Assembly: GCF_020614375.1 (NCBI RefSeq)
Contig: NZ_CP085327.1
Coordinates: forward strand, 124,001-188,000
From: Haladaptatus salinisoli
Lineage (GTDB): Archaea; Halobacteriota; Halobacteria; Halobacteriales; Haladaptataceae
Direction of reading: 5' to 3'
Length of the DNA: 64,000 nt
Shown: piece by piece, positions 1 to 8,324 of the stretch
Position numbering within the stretch: the stretch's first letter is position 1
Layout of the letters: each line of letters opens with the position of its first letter
The notes under the pieces: generated by a model
Databases searched by the model: none
Seen by the model: the letters and a program-made list of their open reading frames with translations, nothing else
Told to the model about the DNA's origin: nothing
Position numbers and translations under genes: made by a program

Positions 1-1
1 C

Positions 2-244
2 GCCATCATCGGCTACGACGCGACCATCCTCTGTCACGAGTTCCTCCAGGACGAGTACCGAACCGGCGAGGTCGTCGTCGGCGAGCGCGCGATGATCGGC
101 GCGGGGGCCGTCGTCCTGCCGGGCGTCGAAATCGGCGCGGGCGCGCAGGTGGCCGCGAACTCGCTGGTGACCCGTGACGTGCCGCCGGGGGCGACGGTGG
201 CGGGCGTTCCGGCGACGGAGATGTCGAGCGGGAGTCCGGAGTAG
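2..244 (+). CDS. Sugar O-acyltransferase of the hexapeptide-repeat family (C-terminal part, cut by the window edge)
   Basis: About 80 C-terminal residues are present and the 5' end lies outside the window. They carry the isoleucine-rich hexapeptide pattern of left-handed beta-helix acyltransferases (IGAGAVVLPGVEIGAGAQV), followed by the usual closing segment with VPPGATVAGVPA. Family members (maltose acetyltransferase, NodL, serine acetyltransferase) move an acetyl group from acetyl-CoA to a sugar or amino acid hydroxyl and work as trimers in the cytoplasm. The acceptor cannot be told from this fragment. The stop lies 7 bp from the end of the convergent mscS gene. Confidence 0.8.
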   Translation, partial: AIIGYDATILCHEFLQDEYRTGEVVVGERAMIGAGAVVLPGVEIGAGAQVAANSLVTRDVPPGATVAGVPATEMSSGSPE

Positions 245-250
245 CCGAAC

Positions 251-1027
251 TCAGTTTCGGAGCCGAACCGCGCCCCTCCGGAAGACGAGGTGGTTCGGGA
301 TGATGAACTCCTCGCCGTCGTTCTCGATGTGCGTGACGAACATGTCAACCTCCTGTACTATCCCCTGATTGCCGGCGACCCGAATCTCGTCGCCGATACT
401 GTACGGTTGGTTGAGAAGGAGATAGATGCCGGCGGCGGACGAGCGGAGCAAGTCCCAGAACGCCACCGCACCGAAGACGATGACCGCGAGGATGTACGCT
501 CCGAAGAGGACGAGCAGCGTGAGCACGGCGATACCGATCTGGCTCAGCGCGATGAGCGTGGCGATGTAGACGATGCTGTACTTGACGAGTCTCGGGAGCA
601 AACTGACCTCGGGCAGTTTGACGCTCCGCAGTCGTTCGCTGACCAATAGCTCCGCCTTGTCGGCGATGATGAAGCCGACGATGAACACGAGCGCCGCGAC
701 GAACAGGTCGGGGATGAAGAGGATTATCTGCCAGAACAGTTGGGTGCTGAGGGGGAGCTCCGCGGTGTTGAGCGCGAGCAGGATGGCGACGCCGTAGATG
801 AACCACGACGTGAGGCGGGCGATGAGCGACACCGTCGTCGTCCCGAGACTCCGCGCCGTGCGCTCGAACGGCGTCCCCTCCACGACTTCGTGAACGCCCG
901 CGGCGCGCAGGATGCGCTTGTTCAAGCGGCCGAGGAGGTAGCCCGCGATGCCCCCGGCGATGATGATGAGGATGGCGAGGACGATTCGGTACTCCTCGCG
1001 CAGGAGCTGTTGCCACTCGGGTTGCAT
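251..1027 (-). CDS. MscS-family small mechanosensitive channel
   Basis: About 258 residues with four to five hydrophobic segments, a Gly/Ala-rich pore-lining stretch, and a short beta domain near the end (NQPYSIGDEIRV, then IIPNH), as in MscS channels that release solutes on hypo-osmotic shock. The protein stops soon after the beta domain, so it lacks the large C-terminal vestibule of E. coli MscS. I chose the ATG at 1027, two bases beyond the dacZ stop; a longer in-frame start at 1066 would lie inside dacZ. The tight arrangement implies co-transcription and translational coupling with dacZ, tying the channel to c-di-AMP signalling. Confidence 0.88.
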   Translation of the reverse strand: MQPEWQQLLREEYRIVLAILIIIAGGIAGYLLGRLNKRILRAAGVHEVVEGTPFERTARSLGTTTVSLIARLTSWFIYGVAILLALNTAELPLSTQLFWQIILFIPDLFVAALVFIVGFIIADKAELLVSERLRSVKLPEVSLLPRLVKYSIVYIATLIALSQIGIAVLTLLVLFGAYILAVIVFGAVAFWDLLRSSAAGIYLLLNQPYSIGDEIRVAGNQGIVQEVDMFVTHIENDGEEFIIPNHLVFRRGAVRLRN

Positions 1028-1028
1028 C

Positions 1029-1841
1029 CTAATACTCCTCCGGATCCAGTTCGAGGATGAGCTCACCGCCTTTGAACGACCGGACGAGGCCGTCGCTCTC
1101 GGAGAGGACGATTGCCGTCGCGTTCGTGTCGCGGGTGATGGCCCCCGCCGCCATGTGGCGCGCGCCGAGCCCCTTCGGGATGTCGACGCCCTCCGCGGAG
1201 GGTTCGAGGTAGCGGTAGGCGGAGACTATCTTCCCCGAGTCGGAGATGACGAACGCGCCGTCCAGCCGCGAGAACTCCTTCAGCATGACGTTCACGATGG
1301 GGTCGCCGACGTGAACGTGGGACTTCTCGAAGGGGTTGTACGACAGCGGGCGCGACTTGTTCATCACCTTGCCGGCGTCGCCGACGACGAACAGCGCGCC
1401 GACGGGCTTGCCTTTCTGTCCTTTCTTGCCGAGTTCGATGGCGACCTCGAACACGTCGCGGATGACCCCCGGGTCGGCCCGCGAGTTGGCGAACAGGCCG
1501 TAGATACCGGAGTGGGACTCCTCGTTCGCCCGAACGCGGGTGACGGTGTCGATGCCGTCCTCGAACATGGTCGCGATGCACGCGAGTTCGTCGCCGTCCT
1601 CCGTGATGCCCTGTTCTATCGCGCCTTCGATGCCGAACCGAATGCGATCTTTGACGTTGTCGAACTCCAGCGGGAGTTCGACGTACTCGCTCGCCCCGAC
1701 GGCGTTGTCCGGCGCGACGACCACGACGTCGAGTTCGTCGAGGTCGGAAAGTCGCTCGTAGTACGAGCCACTCGGAGAGAAGAGGAACACCGCGTCGACG
1801 CCGGTGACGAGGTCGTTCAGAAGGTCGCTCAGGCTAGCCAT
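1029..1841 (-). CDS. dacZ: Diadenylate cyclase DacZ
   Basis: A 270-residue protein of the archaeal DacZ type. The C-terminal DAC (DisA_N) domain at about residues 120-260 shows the two catalytic signatures: DGA (LDGAFVIS) and the RHxAA-like motif (GARHMAAG). It condenses two ATP into cyclic di-AMP, which controls osmolyte and potassium balance. The N-terminal part (about residues 1-110) is the archaeal accessory domain. It is followed by an mscS gene starting two bases past its stop, a layout that links c-di-AMP synthesis to osmotic protection. Assignment is by motif and by length typical of DacZ. Confidence 0.93.
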   Translation of the reverse strand: MASLSDLLNDLVTGVDAVFLFSPSGSYYERLSDLDELDVVVVAPDNAVGASEYVELPLEFDNVKDRIRFGIEGAIEQGITEDGDELACIATMFEDGIDTVTRVRANEESHSGIYGLFANSRADPGVIRDVFEVAIELGKKGQKGKPVGALFVVGDAGKVMNKSRPLSYNPFEKSHVHVGDPIVNVMLKEFSRLDGAFVISDSGKIVSAYRYLEPSAEGVDIPKGLGARHMAAGAITRDTNATAIVLSESDGLVRSFKGGELILELDPEEY

Positions 1842-1977
1842 TACTCAAGCCCACTCAATCACCGGAGAAAAGGTTTGCGGGGGTATATGTCATCGGTCGT
1901 TTCTATTTGCGGAACAGTCTATCGTCGTGGGCTAGAGAGGTTCCGTTCCGCACGTTCCCGGATTCGTACGATACTTT

Positions 1978-2247
1978 TCACATTCCCATGTCCGCGGCGA
2001 CGTCGGGAACGGGGAGGTCGTTCGGTCGAACCCCCAGGCGTTCCGCCGCGTGGTCCAACGCCATGTCGAAGCCGTAGTATCGCTCCAGTTCCGAACCGTC
2101 GGCGGTTTCGCGCACCTTCAACATGCCGTACCCCTCGCGGTTCTGCGCGACGACGGCGGTTCGACCCTCGCGGGAGAGTTCGAGGACGCGCTCGTCGTCG
2201 GTCTCGAAGTAGCGCGCCGTGACGTCGCCTTCCGAAAGCGTGGTCAT
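1978..2247 (-). CDS. Small conserved haloarchaeal-type protein of unknown function
   Basis: An 89-residue acidic protein starting MTTLSEGDVTARYF. No domain is recognised. It has alternating beta-like strands (RTAVVAQN, YGMLKV), then an acidic helix and a Pro-rich end (RPNDLPVPD). I chose the ATG at 2247 because the longer frame runs into the divergent regulator upstream. That divergent placement suggests shared control from the region 2248-2308. It resembles DUF7111-type haloarchaeal proteins by memory only; function unknown. Confidence 0.6.
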   Translation of the reverse strand: MTTLSEGDVTARYFETDDERVLELSREGRTAVVAQNREGYGMLKVRETADGSELERYYGFDMALDHAAERLGVRPNDLPVPDVAADMGM

Positions 2248-2308
2248 GGCGGTCGGTTCGGAGGCGGGGCAGTCGAAGCTATCGGTTCCGTCCGAAAGGG
2301 AAAACGAC

Positions 2309-2608
2309 GTGGCGACGGACGCCGCACGCACCTACATGCGATGGCACCAGAGCGGAACCCGCCGCGACATCTGTATCATCCTCGCCGACGCCGGAGAGCT
2401 TCGCGGCCAACGGGTGAAGACGCGCCTCGAATCGCGGTACGACGAGCAGCTCGACCCGAAGCGGTTCTACGGAATGCTCGACAGGTTGGTCGAGAGCGGC
2501 CACGTCGAGAAGCGCGTCGAGGGACTGTACGACGTGTACTCGCTGACCGAGGTCGGAGGGCGGGCGCTCGGGGAGCAGTTCGAGTGGATGCGAGAGATGG
2601 TGGAGTGA
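2309..2608 (+). CDS. PadR/winged-helix-like transcriptional regulator
   Basis: About 99 residues from a GTG at 2309 (an ATG at 2336 is the alternative). The sequence shows a compact winged helix: a first helix around TRRDICIILADAGELRG, a recognition-helix region (DPKRFYGMLDRLVESGHVEK), then a wing (GLYDVYSLTEVGGRALG). The 'YxLTxxG' wing ending is typical of PadR and related archaeal regulators. It is divergent from the 89-residue unknown protein and probably binds the intervening promoter. Its ligand and targets are unknown. Confidence 0.7.
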   Translation: MATDAARTYMRWHQSGTRRDICIILADAGELRGQRVKTRLESRYDEQLDPKRFYGMLDRLVESGHVEKRVEGLYDVYSLTEVGGRALGEQFEWMREMVE

Positions 2609-2819
2609 GGGGAACCGTTCGGTTCTGGTGTGATTGCAACTACCAACAAGCAGACATCGAAAGCCCTCGCCCACTCGCGGTCGCCGAGACGACCACGTAC
2701 GCGCGAGCGGAGGGCCCCTTCAGTCCACCGGCACCGCGCTCGCCACGCCAACGCGCGCCATCGTGGAACGTTCGTCTCGGGTAGCACCCAGAGCTTCCAA
2801 AATTAGCGGAACCGACCGT

Positions 2820-3962
2820 TCAGTCCAGCATCTGCGCCGCGATGGTGTTCCGCAGCACCTCGCTCGTCCCCTCGTAGATCTCGTTCAGTTTGGCGTCGCG
2901 GTAGTATCGTTCCACGTCGAAGTCGGTCGTGTAGCCGTAGCCGCCGTGGATTTGGATGCCCTCGTTCGCCACCTCCCTGCTGATTTCGCTGGCGAACAGT
3001 TTCGCCTGCGCGGCCTGCTTGATGTAGTCCTCGCCCCGAATCTTCCTGTCGGCGGCGCGGTGCATGAGCATCTTCGCGGCGCTGACCTTCGTGTCCATGT
3101 CCGCGAGTTTGTGCTGGATGGTCTGGAAGTCGCTGATCGGCCGGTCGAACTGCTCGCGCTGCTGGGCGTACTCGAGGGCGTCGTCCAGCGCCGCGCGGGC
3201 CAGTCCGATGGAGCGCGCCGCGATGGTGATGCGCCCGCCGTTCAGCGTCTTCAGGGCGTGGACGAACCCCCGCCCCTCCTCGCCGAGGAGGCGGTCCTCC
3301 GGGATGCGCATATCGTCGAACCGGAGTTCCGCGGTCGGACAGCCCTTGTCGCCGAGTTTGTGCTCCGTGCCCTCGACGTGGAAGCCGTCGTCCTCCTCCG
3401 GGCGGACGACGAACGACGAGATGCCCTTGTTCCCCGCGTCGGGGTCGGTCTTGGCGAAGACGGTGACCGTCTCGGCGACCGACCCGTTCGAGATCCAGAG
3501 TTTGCCGCCGTTCAGCACGTACTCGTCGCCCTCCCTCTCCGCCGTGGTGTCCATCGCGGGCACGTCGCTCCCCGCGCCGGGTTCCGAGAGCGCGAACGCG
3601 CCGATGTCCCGCCCCTCGTTGAGCGGCGTGAGATACTCCTGCTTTTGCTCCTCGTTTCCGAACTCGTAGAGCATGTTGCCAGCGAGGCTGGTGTGAGCCG
3701 CGACGATGGTGCCGACGCCGCCGCTTCCGCGGGATATCTCCTCCAGTCCGATGGCGTAGGAGTGGTAATCGAGTCCGGCCCCGCCGTACTCCTCGGGGAA
3801 GGGCATCCCCATGAGGCCGAGGTCGGCCATCTGGTCGATGAGGTCGCGGGGGAACTCGTCCGTCTCGTCTATCTCCGCGGCGCGAGGTTTGATCTCCTCG
3901 TCCACGAACTCCGCGACCATGTCCCGGATCTGTTTCTGCTCTGCGGAGAGGCTGAAGTCCAT
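2820..3962 (-). CDS. Acyl-CoA dehydrogenase
   Basis: A 380-residue protein of normal family length. N-terminal helices (residues 1-115) are followed by the FAD/substrate signature ALSEPGAGSD at about 125, a beta domain with LWISNG, and the C-terminal four-helix bundle. Near the end, NEIYEGTSEV contains the Glu that serves as the catalytic base in short- and medium-chain enzymes. It oxidises acyl-CoA to trans-2-enoyl-CoA with FAD, passing electrons to electron-transfer flavoprotein. It is monocistronic, so the chain length or branched substrate cannot be deduced. An acyl-CoA synthetase lies 8 kb away. Confidence 0.93.
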   Translation of the reverse strand: MDFSLSAEQKQIRDMVAEFVDEEIKPRAAEIDETDEFPRDLIDQMADLGLMGMPFPEEYGGAGLDYHSYAIGLEEISRGSGGVGTIVAAHTSLAGNMLYEFGNEEQKQEYLTPLNEGRDIGAFALSEPGAGSDVPAMDTTAEREGDEYVLNGGKLWISNGSVAETVTVFAKTDPDAGNKGISSFVVRPEEDDGFHVEGTEHKLGDKGCPTAELRFDDMRIPEDRLLGEEGRGFVHALKTLNGGRITIAARSIGLARAALDDALEYAQQREQFDRPISDFQTIQHKLADMDTKVSAAKMLMHRAADRKIRGEDYIKQAAQAKLFASEISREVANEGIQIHGGYGYTTDFDVERYYRDAKLNEIYEGTSEVLRNTIAAQMLD

Positions 3963-4145
3963 ACCGGAAAATGCGACTAGTCAATCCTTTACTTTTCCCA
4001 TCCCGCTCGACGCTCGGCGGTCGACGGCGGTCCGTCCATCGGCGTGAAAGGCTCGAACGTCGAGGAGCGCCGTCCCCTAGCGGTCGAGCGCGTCACCGCC
4101 AGGTCAGTGAATTCATACGTTTCGACGGTGAACCGACGCACGAAA

Positions 4146-4301
4146 ATGGCCGCGCAACGCGAAGTTCTCGCCGTGCTACTCGCGCTCGAGTTCGTCGTCG
4201 TCGCCGCCGTGGTGTTTCTAGTGGTGCCGTTCGAGGCCGCACTTCCGCTAGCGCCGATGTTTCTACTCCTCGTGTTCGCGCTGTACAAGTACTACTTCTG
4301 A
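4146..4301 (+). CDS. Small single- or double-span membrane protein, unknown
   Basis: A 51-residue protein starting MAAQREVLAVLL. Nearly all of it is hydrophobic: one segment at about residues 6-26 and another at 30-47, ending in the aromatic cluster YKYYF. No family is recognised. A longer frame upstream has an Arg-rich, non-protein-like composition, which is why the internal ATG at 4146 was preferred. It stands alone between the acyl-CoA dehydrogenase and the AT-richer gene at 4448. Confidence 0.5.
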   Translation: MAAQREVLAVLLALEFVVVAAVVFLVVPFEAALPLAPMFLLLVFALYKYYF

Positions 4302-4447
4302 ATGGCTCCGTGGGGTCTGTCTTCCGGCTTCACTAAATTTGCCACGTGCGCGCCCGCAATAATTCCAGAGGCTCGACGGACTGCCTGATACCCGTCGAGA
4401 ACGCGGTGCCGCGGACAGAAGTCGAGTTCGGCACATCCCTCATCGCT

Positions 4448-4924
4448 ATGCCAAGAATTAATATGATATACGCAAATCCACCACAAATGAAATATCACTT
4501 CAAAAATAACGATCCGATAGCATACACTAATACCGATGAAGCCGACATAGTGATGAACTACATCGATAGGGAACCTGCTCACGAAACGGGCCAATACGCG
4601 TTCTTACGCCACGTACGGGCGAATATCGCGGACGATGACGATGACGGAGACGTTGTAATCGAAATCAATGCGGTCGACAATTGTAACGGCGGGATATTCT
4701 CTTTTCACGATGTTTTGGAGGATGCACCCGGGGGAGAACGAATTGAGTTCAGCGACGTAATACGGGTTCCCAAAAAAGAAATCGAGGACCGAACGCTCGA
4801 TGACGCAGTTGATACTCGCTCCCTATCTGACCTCGTAATTCAGGACGTCAAGGAGTGGAGCGACAACACGGCGTTTAAATCGGAGCCGGAGATCATCCCC
4901 GAGAAATTCAAGTTCGATTCGTAA
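4448..4924 (+). CDS. Hypothetical acidic protein, AT-richer than its surroundings
   Basis: About 158 residues from the ATG at 4448 (MPRINMIYANPPQ); an upstream ATG at 4346 is possible but adds a less protein-like stretch. It is acidic with an Asp run (about residues 63-68), and has no membrane segment or motif I recognise. Its codons use noticeably more A and T in third positions than neighbouring genes, and it sits alone. This suggests acquisition from another source. Function unknown. Confidence 0.55.
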   Translation: MPRINMIYANPPQMKYHFKNNDPIAYTNTDEADIVMNYIDREPAHETGQYAFLRHVRANIADDDDDGDVVIEINAVDNCNGGIFSFHDVLEDAPGGERIEFSDVIRVPKKEIEDRTLDDAVDTRSLSDLVIQDVKEWSDNTAFKSEPEIIPEKFKFDS

Positions 4925-5104
4925 CGTATCGCAACCGTGCTGATATAAACGTTCGCCGATTCGAGCGGATCGAGTTGCGAGGTGTGCGCCTTCTATTCGG
5001 CACCACCGCCGAGAACTGTGATCGATCGAGGTTCAACAGAGCACCTTGAACCGGAGATACGGATGCCGGTCGACGACCTCTTCGAAACGCCGAATCGCTT
5101 CCGC

Positions 5105-5380
5105 TCAACGGAGGCGCTTGCGGAGCGAATCGAGCGTGAGCGCGCCCTGCACGAGGTACGACAGTTTGCGGTTCTTCGGCGCGATGGTCGCCGCGCCGAG
5201 CAGAATCGCGCCTCGCTTCGCGTTCCCCTTCTGGAAGGCGTACCCCGCCTGCGCGAGCAGGGACAGGACGTTCAGTTTGTCGAGGGAGTCGCTCTGCGCG
5301 GGTGCGGCGGGCGACGAGGACGTCAGCGCGGACAGCAGTTTTACGCCGGACTTCACGACGCCGAGTAGTGTTCGAAGCAT
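5105..5380 (-). CDS. Small basic helical protein, unknown
   Basis: A 91-residue protein starting MLRTLLGVVKSG. It is unusual here in being basic, ending in a SLRKRLR tail. Hydrophobic stretches around residues 1-20 and 34-62 suggest amphipathic or membrane-associated helices, with an Ala/Pro/Ser linker at 21-30. No family is recognised. It is divergent from the gene at 5504, sharing a 123-bp intergenic region. Confidence 0.55.
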   Translation of the reverse strand: MLRTLLGVVKSGVKLLSALTSSSPAAPAQSDSLDKLNVLSLLAQAGYAFQKGNAKRGAILLGAATIAPKNRKLSYLVQGALTLDSLRKRLR

Positions 5381-5503
5381 GGAACGATGAGAGGGTTCGT
5401 AGCGGGGTAAGGGTTCCGGCGGCAGGAGAAAGGAGTTGAAGGCGAACGGCGGGGCCGTCGCCGTCCGAAACGGCTTACCGGCGTGAACCCCAACCGACGG
5501 AAT

Positions 5504-6328
5504 ATGTACGGCGTGGTGACGCGCAACCCCGAGGAACTCGACTGGCCCGAGTTCGACAGGGGGTTCTACGAGATGAAGGACGTGACGGGTCGCGCGACCG
5601 AACCCGTCGAATCGGGCGTGAACATGATCTCCTGTTTCGGCGACAGCGCCGCCGCGGAGAGCGATCCGTCGCTCGTCCCGGTGAGCGACGAGGGCGAACC
5701 GGCGACCCGCGACCGCCCCTACTTCGATTGGGGGTACGTCTGCCCGACCCGCGAGTCCTACCGCGAGGGGCTGTTGGAGATGATCGACGACGCCGCGGCG
5801 GCGTACCCCGACGTGCGACTGGACGACGTGGGATTCCCCCGCGCCGAGTACTGCCACTGCGAGCAGTGCGAGCGCGAGTTCGACGCGAGCGAGTACGACG
5901 ACAGGATGGAGTGGCGCGCGAACGTCATCACGGACTTCGTGGCCGAGGCGACCGAGCGAATCCCCGGCAAGACCTACCTCACGCTCTACCCCGACCCCTA
6001 TCCGGGACATCTCTACGAGCGCGCTGGACTCGATTTAGACGCGCTCTCGGAGTACGTGGACGAGTTCGTCGTCCCGCTGTACGACATGGCCTACTCCACG
6101 ACCTACTGGCTCGAAGTCATCGCCACGGGGTTCGAAGACGCGCTCTCCGTCCCGTTCAGCATCGAACTCTACGCGGTGGACATCGACATCGACGACCTCA
6201 TCCACGCCACCGAGGTCGCCGACGCATACGCCAACGACGTGTTCTTCGGCTACGAGTCCGGCAACGCTCGCGGCGCGATTCGGCGGATGGACGCCGACTC
6301 CCGCGACGGCGTCACCCACGGGAAATGA
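5504..6328 (+). CDS. Conserved protein of unknown function, possibly a glycosidase-like TIM barrel
   Basis: A 274-residue soluble acidic protein starting MYGVVTRNPEELDW. A central segment at about residues 108-130 reads like the 'FPRxxYCxCxxC' signature seen near the active face of some uncharacterised glycoside-hydrolase-like barrels (YCHCEQCEREF). Alternating strand/helix stretches (TYLTLYPDPYPG, EFVVPLYDMAYS, VPFSIELYAVD) also fit a TIM-type fold. The Cys pair could bind a metal. The last 17 bases overlap the convergent NUDIX gene. The barrel assignment is inference. Confidence 0.6.
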   Translation: MYGVVTRNPEELDWPEFDRGFYEMKDVTGRATEPVESGVNMISCFGDSAAAESDPSLVPVSDEGEPATRDRPYFDWGYVCPTRESYREGLLEMIDDAAAAYPDVRLDDVGFPRAEYCHCEQCEREFDASEYDDRMEWRANVITDFVAEATERIPGKTYLTLYPDPYPGHLYERAGLDLDALSEYVDEFVVPLYDMAYSTTYWLEVIATGFEDALSVPFSIELYAVDIDIDDLIHATEVADAYANDVFFGYESGNARGAIRRMDADSRDGVTHGK

Positions 6329-6878
6329 AGCGGTCTTCCTGCCACGCCACCAACTGTTCCCGGTCGCGCGTGTTCGCCGGCAGTTCGTCGAACCACTTCG
6401 CGTCGGTTATCTCGCCGTCGGGGTCGTCCACGGTCGGCGTCGTCGTCTCCGCCCGCGCCTGAAACACCGGCAGGACGCCCCACGTCGAGTAGTCGCCGCA
6501 CCGAATCGATGTTCGAGTCGCGATGGCCAACCCCTCGTAGTCGGCTTCGACGCCCGCCTCCTCGTAGAGTTCGCGCTCGGCGGTCTCGCGGTACGATTCG
6601 CCCTCGTGGACGCCGCCGCCGGGGAGCACCCACATGTCCACGCCCTCGTGCCAGACGAGCAGTAGCTCGCCGGAGGGTCGGTAGACGGCGGTGTGCGCGC
6701 CGTACGGCGCGCCGGTCTCGGATACGCGCTGGGCGAGCGTACGGAACCGATAGCGGGAGACCTCGTAGGTTCGGTCGAACTCCAGAAACTGCGTGTAGGC
6801 GTCCGTCAGTCGGTGATAGGCCTGCTCGGCGTGTTGTTCCGCCTCGGTGGCGAGAAACCAGAGGTCATCGAGCGTCAT
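6312..6878 (-). CDS. NUDIX hydrolase
   Basis: A 188-residue protein with an N-terminal helical extension (about residues 1-50) typical of haloarchaeal NUDIX proteins, then the NUDIX fold. The full box G-x5-E-x7-RE-x2-EE-x-G is present at about residues 86-108 (GGGVHEGES, then RELYEEAG). Such enzymes cleave nucleoside diphosphates linked to other groups, using Mg2+ bound by the box glutamates. The substrate cannot be read from sequence. Its 3' end overlaps the convergent gene by 17 bp. Confidence 0.88.
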   Translation of the reverse strand: MTLDDLWFLATEAEQHAEQAYHRLTDAYTQFLEFDRTYEVSRYRFRTLAQRVSETGAPYGAHTAVYRPSGELLLVWHEGVDMWVLPGGGVHEGESYRETAERELYEEAGVEADYEGLAIATRTSIRCGDYSTWGVLPVFQARAETTTPTVDDPDGEITDAKWFDELPANTRDREQLVAWQEDRFISRG

Positions 6879-7052
6879 CGTCGGGTGGCGAGGGACGCGA
6901 CTTCGAGGAGTGCGACTGCGAAGACGAACCGATTCCGAGGCGTGCGAAGAGTATAATCATGTGCCGGAGTACTTCGGCGGTCGAAATAAGCCTTCGGTCG
7001 CCGACATTCCGGAATCGGACGGTTTTTACGAGCGGGCGGGGTATCCGCCGGT

Positions 7053-7241
7053 ATGAGCTTCGACGAAGACGACCGCGTCATCTTACACGATAAGCACAGC
7101 GAGTACGACGGCGAGGAAGGAACCGTCACGCAGGTGATGGAAACGATGTTCGGCGACGCCACCTACACCATCAGCTTCGAGGACGGGCAGGAGACGGGTA
7201 TCTCCGAGGACTCCCTCGAAGCGGTCGACGACGAAGCGTAA
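7053..7241 (+). CDS. Small DUF1918-like/KOW-like beta-barrel protein
   Basis: A 62-residue acidic protein (MSFDEDDRVILHDK). The pattern VILH..YDGEEGTVTQV..TYTISFEDGQETG resembles a small SH3-like barrel of the KOW or DUF1918 type, which bind nucleic acid or protein. An AT-rich element (gttttta, 7022-7028) sits 28 nt before the ATG, consistent with a leaderless transcript. The RNA-binding gene follows 23 bp downstream on the same strand, so the two may be co-transcribed. Confidence 0.65.
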   Translation: MSFDEDDRVILHDKHSEYDGEEGTVTQVMETMFGDATYTISFEDGQETGISEDSLEAVDDEA

Positions 7242-7264
7242 CGCCGTTCACCGAACGTCTCTCC

Positions 7265-7684
7265 ATGACCAGCGTTCCGTTCCACTACGTCGACCTGCGC
7301 GCGTTCTGCTACGACACGGAAGACGACCAGCGCGTCGAAGCGGCCCTCCGAACCTTCCTCCCCGAGGAGTTCGAGGTGACGCGCGCGACGAGCGAGGGCC
7401 ACCACGGCGACCGCATCCTCGTCCTCTCGGCGCGAGTCGAGACGGCCGACGAGATGCGCCACGTCCTCGACAAACTCCGCGAGCTTCCGGACATCGAGCG
7501 AGTGCGCGACGAACTCGACCAGCGCGTGGACGAGAACTGCTCGTTTTTCGTCTCGCTCGACAAGCAGGCCGCCTACCGCGGTCGGGTCGAACTCGGACAG
7601 GGAATCACCCTCCGCGCGAAGGTCGAAGCGTACCCCGCGAAGAAGGACGCCGCGGTCGAGAACGCCCGCGAGGCGCTCGCCTGA
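7265..7684 (+). CDS. RNA-binding protein of the archaeal exosome-associated (PF01877) family
   Basis: A 139-residue protein opening VPFHYVDLRAFCYDTED. It matches the archaeal RNA-binding family with 'H-xx-E/D' first strand and a later S-x-F-x-S-L-D-KQ-A segment (FFVSLDKQAAYRG). These proteins are dimeric and linked to ribosome or exosome biology in archaea; the exact RNA target is unknown. It lies just downstream of the small barrel protein, probably in the same transcript. Confidence 0.8.
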   Translation: MTSVPFHYVDLRAFCYDTEDDQRVEAALRTFLPEEFEVTRATSEGHHGDRILVLSARVETADEMRHVLDKLRELPDIERVRDELDQRVDENCSFFVSLDKQAAYRGRVELGQGITLRAKVEAYPAKKDAAVENAREALA

Positions 7685-7811
7685 CGAGCGCCTCGGACGA
7701 CTCGCCGCTCGCGGTTCGCTCCGCCCCCGTCCTCGTTTCCGTCCGCGCGGGTCGACACAAAGTTTATCACAACCGCGACTGTGGTGTCAGACGTTACCAC
7801 GCATCGCGTGG

Positions 7812-7976
7812 ATGAGTATCATGCAAGAGTGCCCTTACTGTAATTCTGACCTCCGCCGCGGCGGTCAATCGCGGACGACCCGCAATGGCGACCCAACTGG
7901 ACACAAGAGCACAGGCACCGAACTCGTGTCGTGCCCGGACTGCGGAAACGTAATCGACGGGTTCACTGCGCACTGA
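7812..7976 (+). CDS. Zinc-finger small protein with two CPxC knuckles
   Basis: A 54-residue protein encoded by atgagtatcatgcaagag onward, too short for routine gene calling. It has CPYCN near the N-terminus and CPDCG near the C-terminus, making a complete four-cysteine zinc ribbon separated by a polar linker (SRTTRNGDPTG). Haloarchaea carry many such micro-proteins, some of which act in biofilm and motility control. An AT-rich element (tttatcac, near 7763-7770) lies upstream. The function of this one is unknown. Confidence 0.7.
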   Translation: MSIMQECPYCNSDLRRGGQSRTTRNGDPTGHKSTGTELVSCPDCGNVIDGFTAH

Positions 7977-8324
7977 GAAACGGCCAGCGGGACGTCTCGT
8001 TCGTTTTTTACTCGTCGCGTGGCGGAGTGTCCCCGTGTTCGAAGCCGGGAGTGGCTGCTCTCCACGGTTCGTTCCATCGAAACGAGTCACGGCACTCCGT
8101 CGGTACGGACGGCGGGTGGTGCTTTCGTCGGCGACGGTCGATGGACTTGGGTAAACGAGGGGTTCGCCGGTGGCTCGGTAGACCGGTTCGCCGATAGATC
8201 GAAAAGTAAGACGAACCTTCTTTATCGACCAGCACCTCAGCCATTTACTTGACATGTAGACAAAACCAACCGACGGAGCCGTCCATGAGAAGAATTATAC
8301 CCGGACGCAAGAGTGGTACGCTCC
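7977..8324. other. Intergenic stretch without a supported gene
   Basis: Reading frames here are short, Arg-rich or overlapping in opposite senses, and none shows a domain or start context. The only feature seen is the AT-rich promoter box at 8293-8300 that serves the downstream nucleotidyltransferase. Confidence 0.6.
8293..8300 (+). promoter_or_regulatory. TATA-box-like element for the glmU-type gene
   Basis: The sequence aattatac is centred about 28 nt before the ATG at 8325. This is the spacing expected for an archaeal TATA box driving a leaderless mRNA, and it supports that start over the upstream GTG at 8313. Confidence 0.5.

Noticed and set aside
7977..8244. Small overlapping frames of 70-88 residues on both strands
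   Set aside because: All are Arg/Ser-rich with no start context or domain, and they contradict one another.
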